From CAVOBC01 sp963693635 (GTDB taxonomy: Bacteria; Pseudomonadota; Gammaproteobacteria; Pseudomonadales; Azotimanducaceae): a stretch of DNA of 7,390 nt. The stretch's first letter is position 1; every line of letters begins with the position of its first letter. Where the stretch lies: assembly GCA_963693635.1 (NCBI GenBank), contig CAVOBC010000242.1:1-7390 (forward strand). The letters are read 5' to 3'. Below the pieces are notes generated by a model, which searched no databases, had not been told where the DNA came from, and saw only the letters and a list, made by a program, of their open reading frames with translations. Shown piece after piece: positions 5,749 to 7,390 of this stretch. A program made the position numbers and the translations under genes.

Positions 5749-7390
5749 GACACTATCAACCAACATGCCATCTGACCCCCGAACACTGACACTGGCAGCG
5801 CTTCTCTTGCTCGCAACGCTCCCGTGCGCGGCGCAGACGGGAGCCGAGAACGGCGAGTGGCGCTCCTATGCCGCCGATACGTGGGGGACGAAATACGCTC
5901 CGTTGGACCAGATCACGGCGGAGAACTTCGACGACCTGGAGCTGGCCTGGACCTGGCAGTCGGCCGATACGCTTCTTCCCATCGACAACTTACTCGTCCC
6001 CGCTGAGAGGGTGTTCGAGCGGCTCGAAGCGGCGAACCCCGACCTCTGGGTGACAAGCCCGAGTATCGGGCGGCTGAACGCGACGCCGGTCATGGCGGGT
6101 GGCGTGCTGTATCTGTCGACACCGCTCTATCAGGCGGCGGCCGTGGACGCGCGGACGGGCGAGACGCTCTGGGTCTACAACCCGCGGGTCTACGAAGCGG
6201 GGAGCCCGCCGTTGCCGAGCCCCTGGAATCATCGCGGTGTCGCCTACTGGGAAGATGGTGATGAGGCCCTGGTGATCTGGGGAACCGGGGACGGCTTCCT
6301 CACGGCCGTCGACGCCAGGACCGGTCTCCTCGCCACGGGCTTTGGTGACAACGGCCGTGTCAGTCTCGAGGAGGGGTTGCCGCGGGCCCGTGAGAACCCC
6401 AGCCGTCTGCCCCCGCCGTCACGTTCAGCGCCGTTGGTCGTGGGCGACACGATCATCGTCGGCTCGTCGGTCCACGACTACCTGCCGACCCGCGAGAACG
6501 CGCCGGGTTTCGTGCGCGCCTACGACGCGCGGACTGGCCGTCACAAGTGGGACTTCCACAATGTGCCACAGAGCGCCGACGAGTATGGCGCCGACACTTG
6601 GCTCAACGAGGCGTGGCGCTACTCGGGCAACTCGAACACCTGGGGGAACATTACGGCTGACCCCGAACTCGGGTATGTCTACATTCCCACGAGCACGCCG
6701 ACCTCCGACTACTACGGCGGGCATCGAGTGGGTGACAACCTCTTTGCCGAGAGTCTTATCTGTGTCGACCTTGAGACTGGCCAGCGGGTCTGGCACTTCC
6801 AGATGGTGCACCACGGCGTATGGGACTACGACCTCCCGACCGGGCCGAATCTGATCAACATCACCGTCGACGGTCGTCCGGTCAAGGCGGTCGCGCAGGT
6901 GACCAAGCAGGGATTCGTGTATGTCTTCGACCGGGTCACGGGGGAACCGGTCTGGCCGATCGAGGAGCGCGCGGTCGCCACCGACACCGACCTCGAGGGC
7001 GAGGTGCTCTCGCCGACCCAGCCCTTTCCGACCTGGCCGCTCCCCTTCGAGTATCAGGGAACGCAGATCAGCGACCTGGTCGACTTCACACCGGACATCC
7101 GGCAGATGGCGGTCGAGGCGGTCGACGGCTTCCGGATGGGACCGCTCTACACCCCCCTCTCGCTCCGCGGCACGGTGTTCCGACCCAGCGCAGGCGGTGG
7201 TGCCAGCTGGGGTGGCGCGGCCATCGACCCGGAGACCGGAATCCTCTATGTCCCGTCGCGCAACATTCATTCGGTGATGCGCTTTCGCGGTCCGGAGCCC
7301 GGTGAGCAAGCCACGGTCGACTACATCCTCCGCCGTGGTGCCGACCCGTTCCTCCAGGCCGGCAACCCGCGACCGTTCCCACTGATGCCA
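5747..7390 (+). CDS. PQQ-dependent dehydrogenase (quinoprotein), 3' end missing
   Basis: Quinoprotein of the glucose dehydrogenase-like eight-bladed propeller family, oxidising an alcohol or sugar in the periplasm with pyrroloquinoline quinone and passing electrons to the respiratory chain. The 548 codons present are open to the edge. A signal peptide (hydrophobic 16-25, cleavage near CAAQ 27-30) replaces the five membrane helices of membrane glucose dehydrogenase. Propeller repeats of the form VDARTGETLW recur (AVDARTG, AYDARTG, CVDLETG, VFDRVTG, AIDPETG). Family motifs are RGVAYW (163-168), HHGVWDYDLP (355-364, probable catalytic Asp 360 or 362) and VTKQGFVYVFDR with K387 placed to contact PQQ. 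ATG 5747 is preferred for the AGAGG ten bases upstream; ATG 5765 is in frame and would also leave a signal peptide. GC content is well above that of the left genes. Substrate is unknown. Confidence 0.92.
   Translation, partial: MTLSTNMPSDPRTLTLAALLLLATLPCAAQTGAENGEWRSYAADTWGTKYAPLDQITAENFDDLELAWTWQSADTLLPIDNLLVPAERVFERLEAANPDLWVTSPSIGRLNATPVMAGGVLYLSTPLYQAAAVDARTGETLWVYNPRVYEAGSPPLPSPWNHRGVAYWEDGDEALVIWGTGDGFLTAVDARTGLLATGFGDNGRVSLEEGLPRARENPSRLPPPSRSAPLVVGDTIIVGSSVHDYLPTRENAPGFVRAYDARTGRHKWDFHNVPQSADEYGADTWLNEAWRYSGNSNTWGNITADPELGYVYIPTSTPTSDYYGGHRVGDNLFAESLICVDLETGQRVWHFQMVHHGVWDYDLPTGPNLINITVDGRPVKAVAQVTKQGFVYVFDRVTGEPVWPIEERAVATDTDLEGEVLSPTQPFPTWPLPFEYQGTQISDLVDFTPDIRQMAVEAVDGFRMGPLYTPLSLRGTVFRPSAGGGASWGGAAIDPETGILYVPSRNIHSVMRFRGPEPGEQATVDYILRRGADPFLQAGNPRPFPLMP

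Noticed and set aside
5539..5816. Minus-strand frames of 75 and 77 codons in the divergent gap
   Set aside because: They overlap the dehydrogenase 5' end, contain the direct repeat, and resemble no known protein family.
6425..7309. Long open frame on the minus strand (294 codons) opposite the dehydrogenase, and a 170-codon plus-strand frame at 6342-6854
   Set aside because: The dehydrogenase reading is continuous and carries clear family motifs; these frames are arginine- and proline-rich by-products of high GC codon use.
1..7390. CRISPR arrays, tRNA or rRNA genes, transposase genes
   Set aside because: No regularly spaced repeats, tRNA-like cloverleaf, rRNA sequence or transposase motif was seen on either strand.

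Overview
The window looks like part of a sulfated-polysaccharide utilisation locus from a Gram-negative, probably marine, heterotroph. The evidence is an outer-membrane TonB-dependent receptor, two exported sulfatases with lipoprotein-like signals, and a secreted GH43-like beta-propeller protein. All four lie on the minus strand. A quinoprotein dehydrogenase on the plus strand occupies the right end. The receptor sequence is of the Caulobacter/Gammaproteobacteria type, but the taxon cannot be fixed from the sequence alone.

Layout, left to right. Bases 1-104 are a 97% identical inverted copy of an internal piece of the second sulfatase gene. It is joined directly to the N-terminal 84 codons of a TonB-dependent receptor (start at 355), so the receptor is broken or chimeric here. 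A very AT-rich gap (356-779) is followed by sulfatase 1 (780-2216). A gap at 2217-2559 holds remnants of a degraded secreted-protein gene: a signal-peptide end touching the sulfatase 2 stop, and a separate C-terminal end. Sulfatase 2 (2560-4146) has every catalytic residue of the family. An AT-rich gap (4147-4426) separates it from the GH43-like gene (4427-5503). A divergent intergenic region (5504-5746) marks a jump from about 50% to about 65% GC. It contains a GC-only hairpin and a 15-bp direct repeat just before the PQQ-dependent dehydrogenase (5747 to the window edge, 3' end missing).

Inferred teamwork: the GH43-like protein and the sulfatases trim and desulfate a sulfated glycan outside the cytoplasm, and the receptor would import the oligosaccharides. 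The receptor and sulfatase 2 share a homologous 60-bp leader covering the ribosome-binding site and first codons, which suggests common ancestry or common control of their 5' ends. The dehydrogenase has different base composition and direction and is probably not part of the locus.

I did not find a convincing new multi-gene system. The most unusual points are the chimeric left end, the shared leader, the gene remnant between the sulfatases, and the composition break at about 5.55-5.7 kb.
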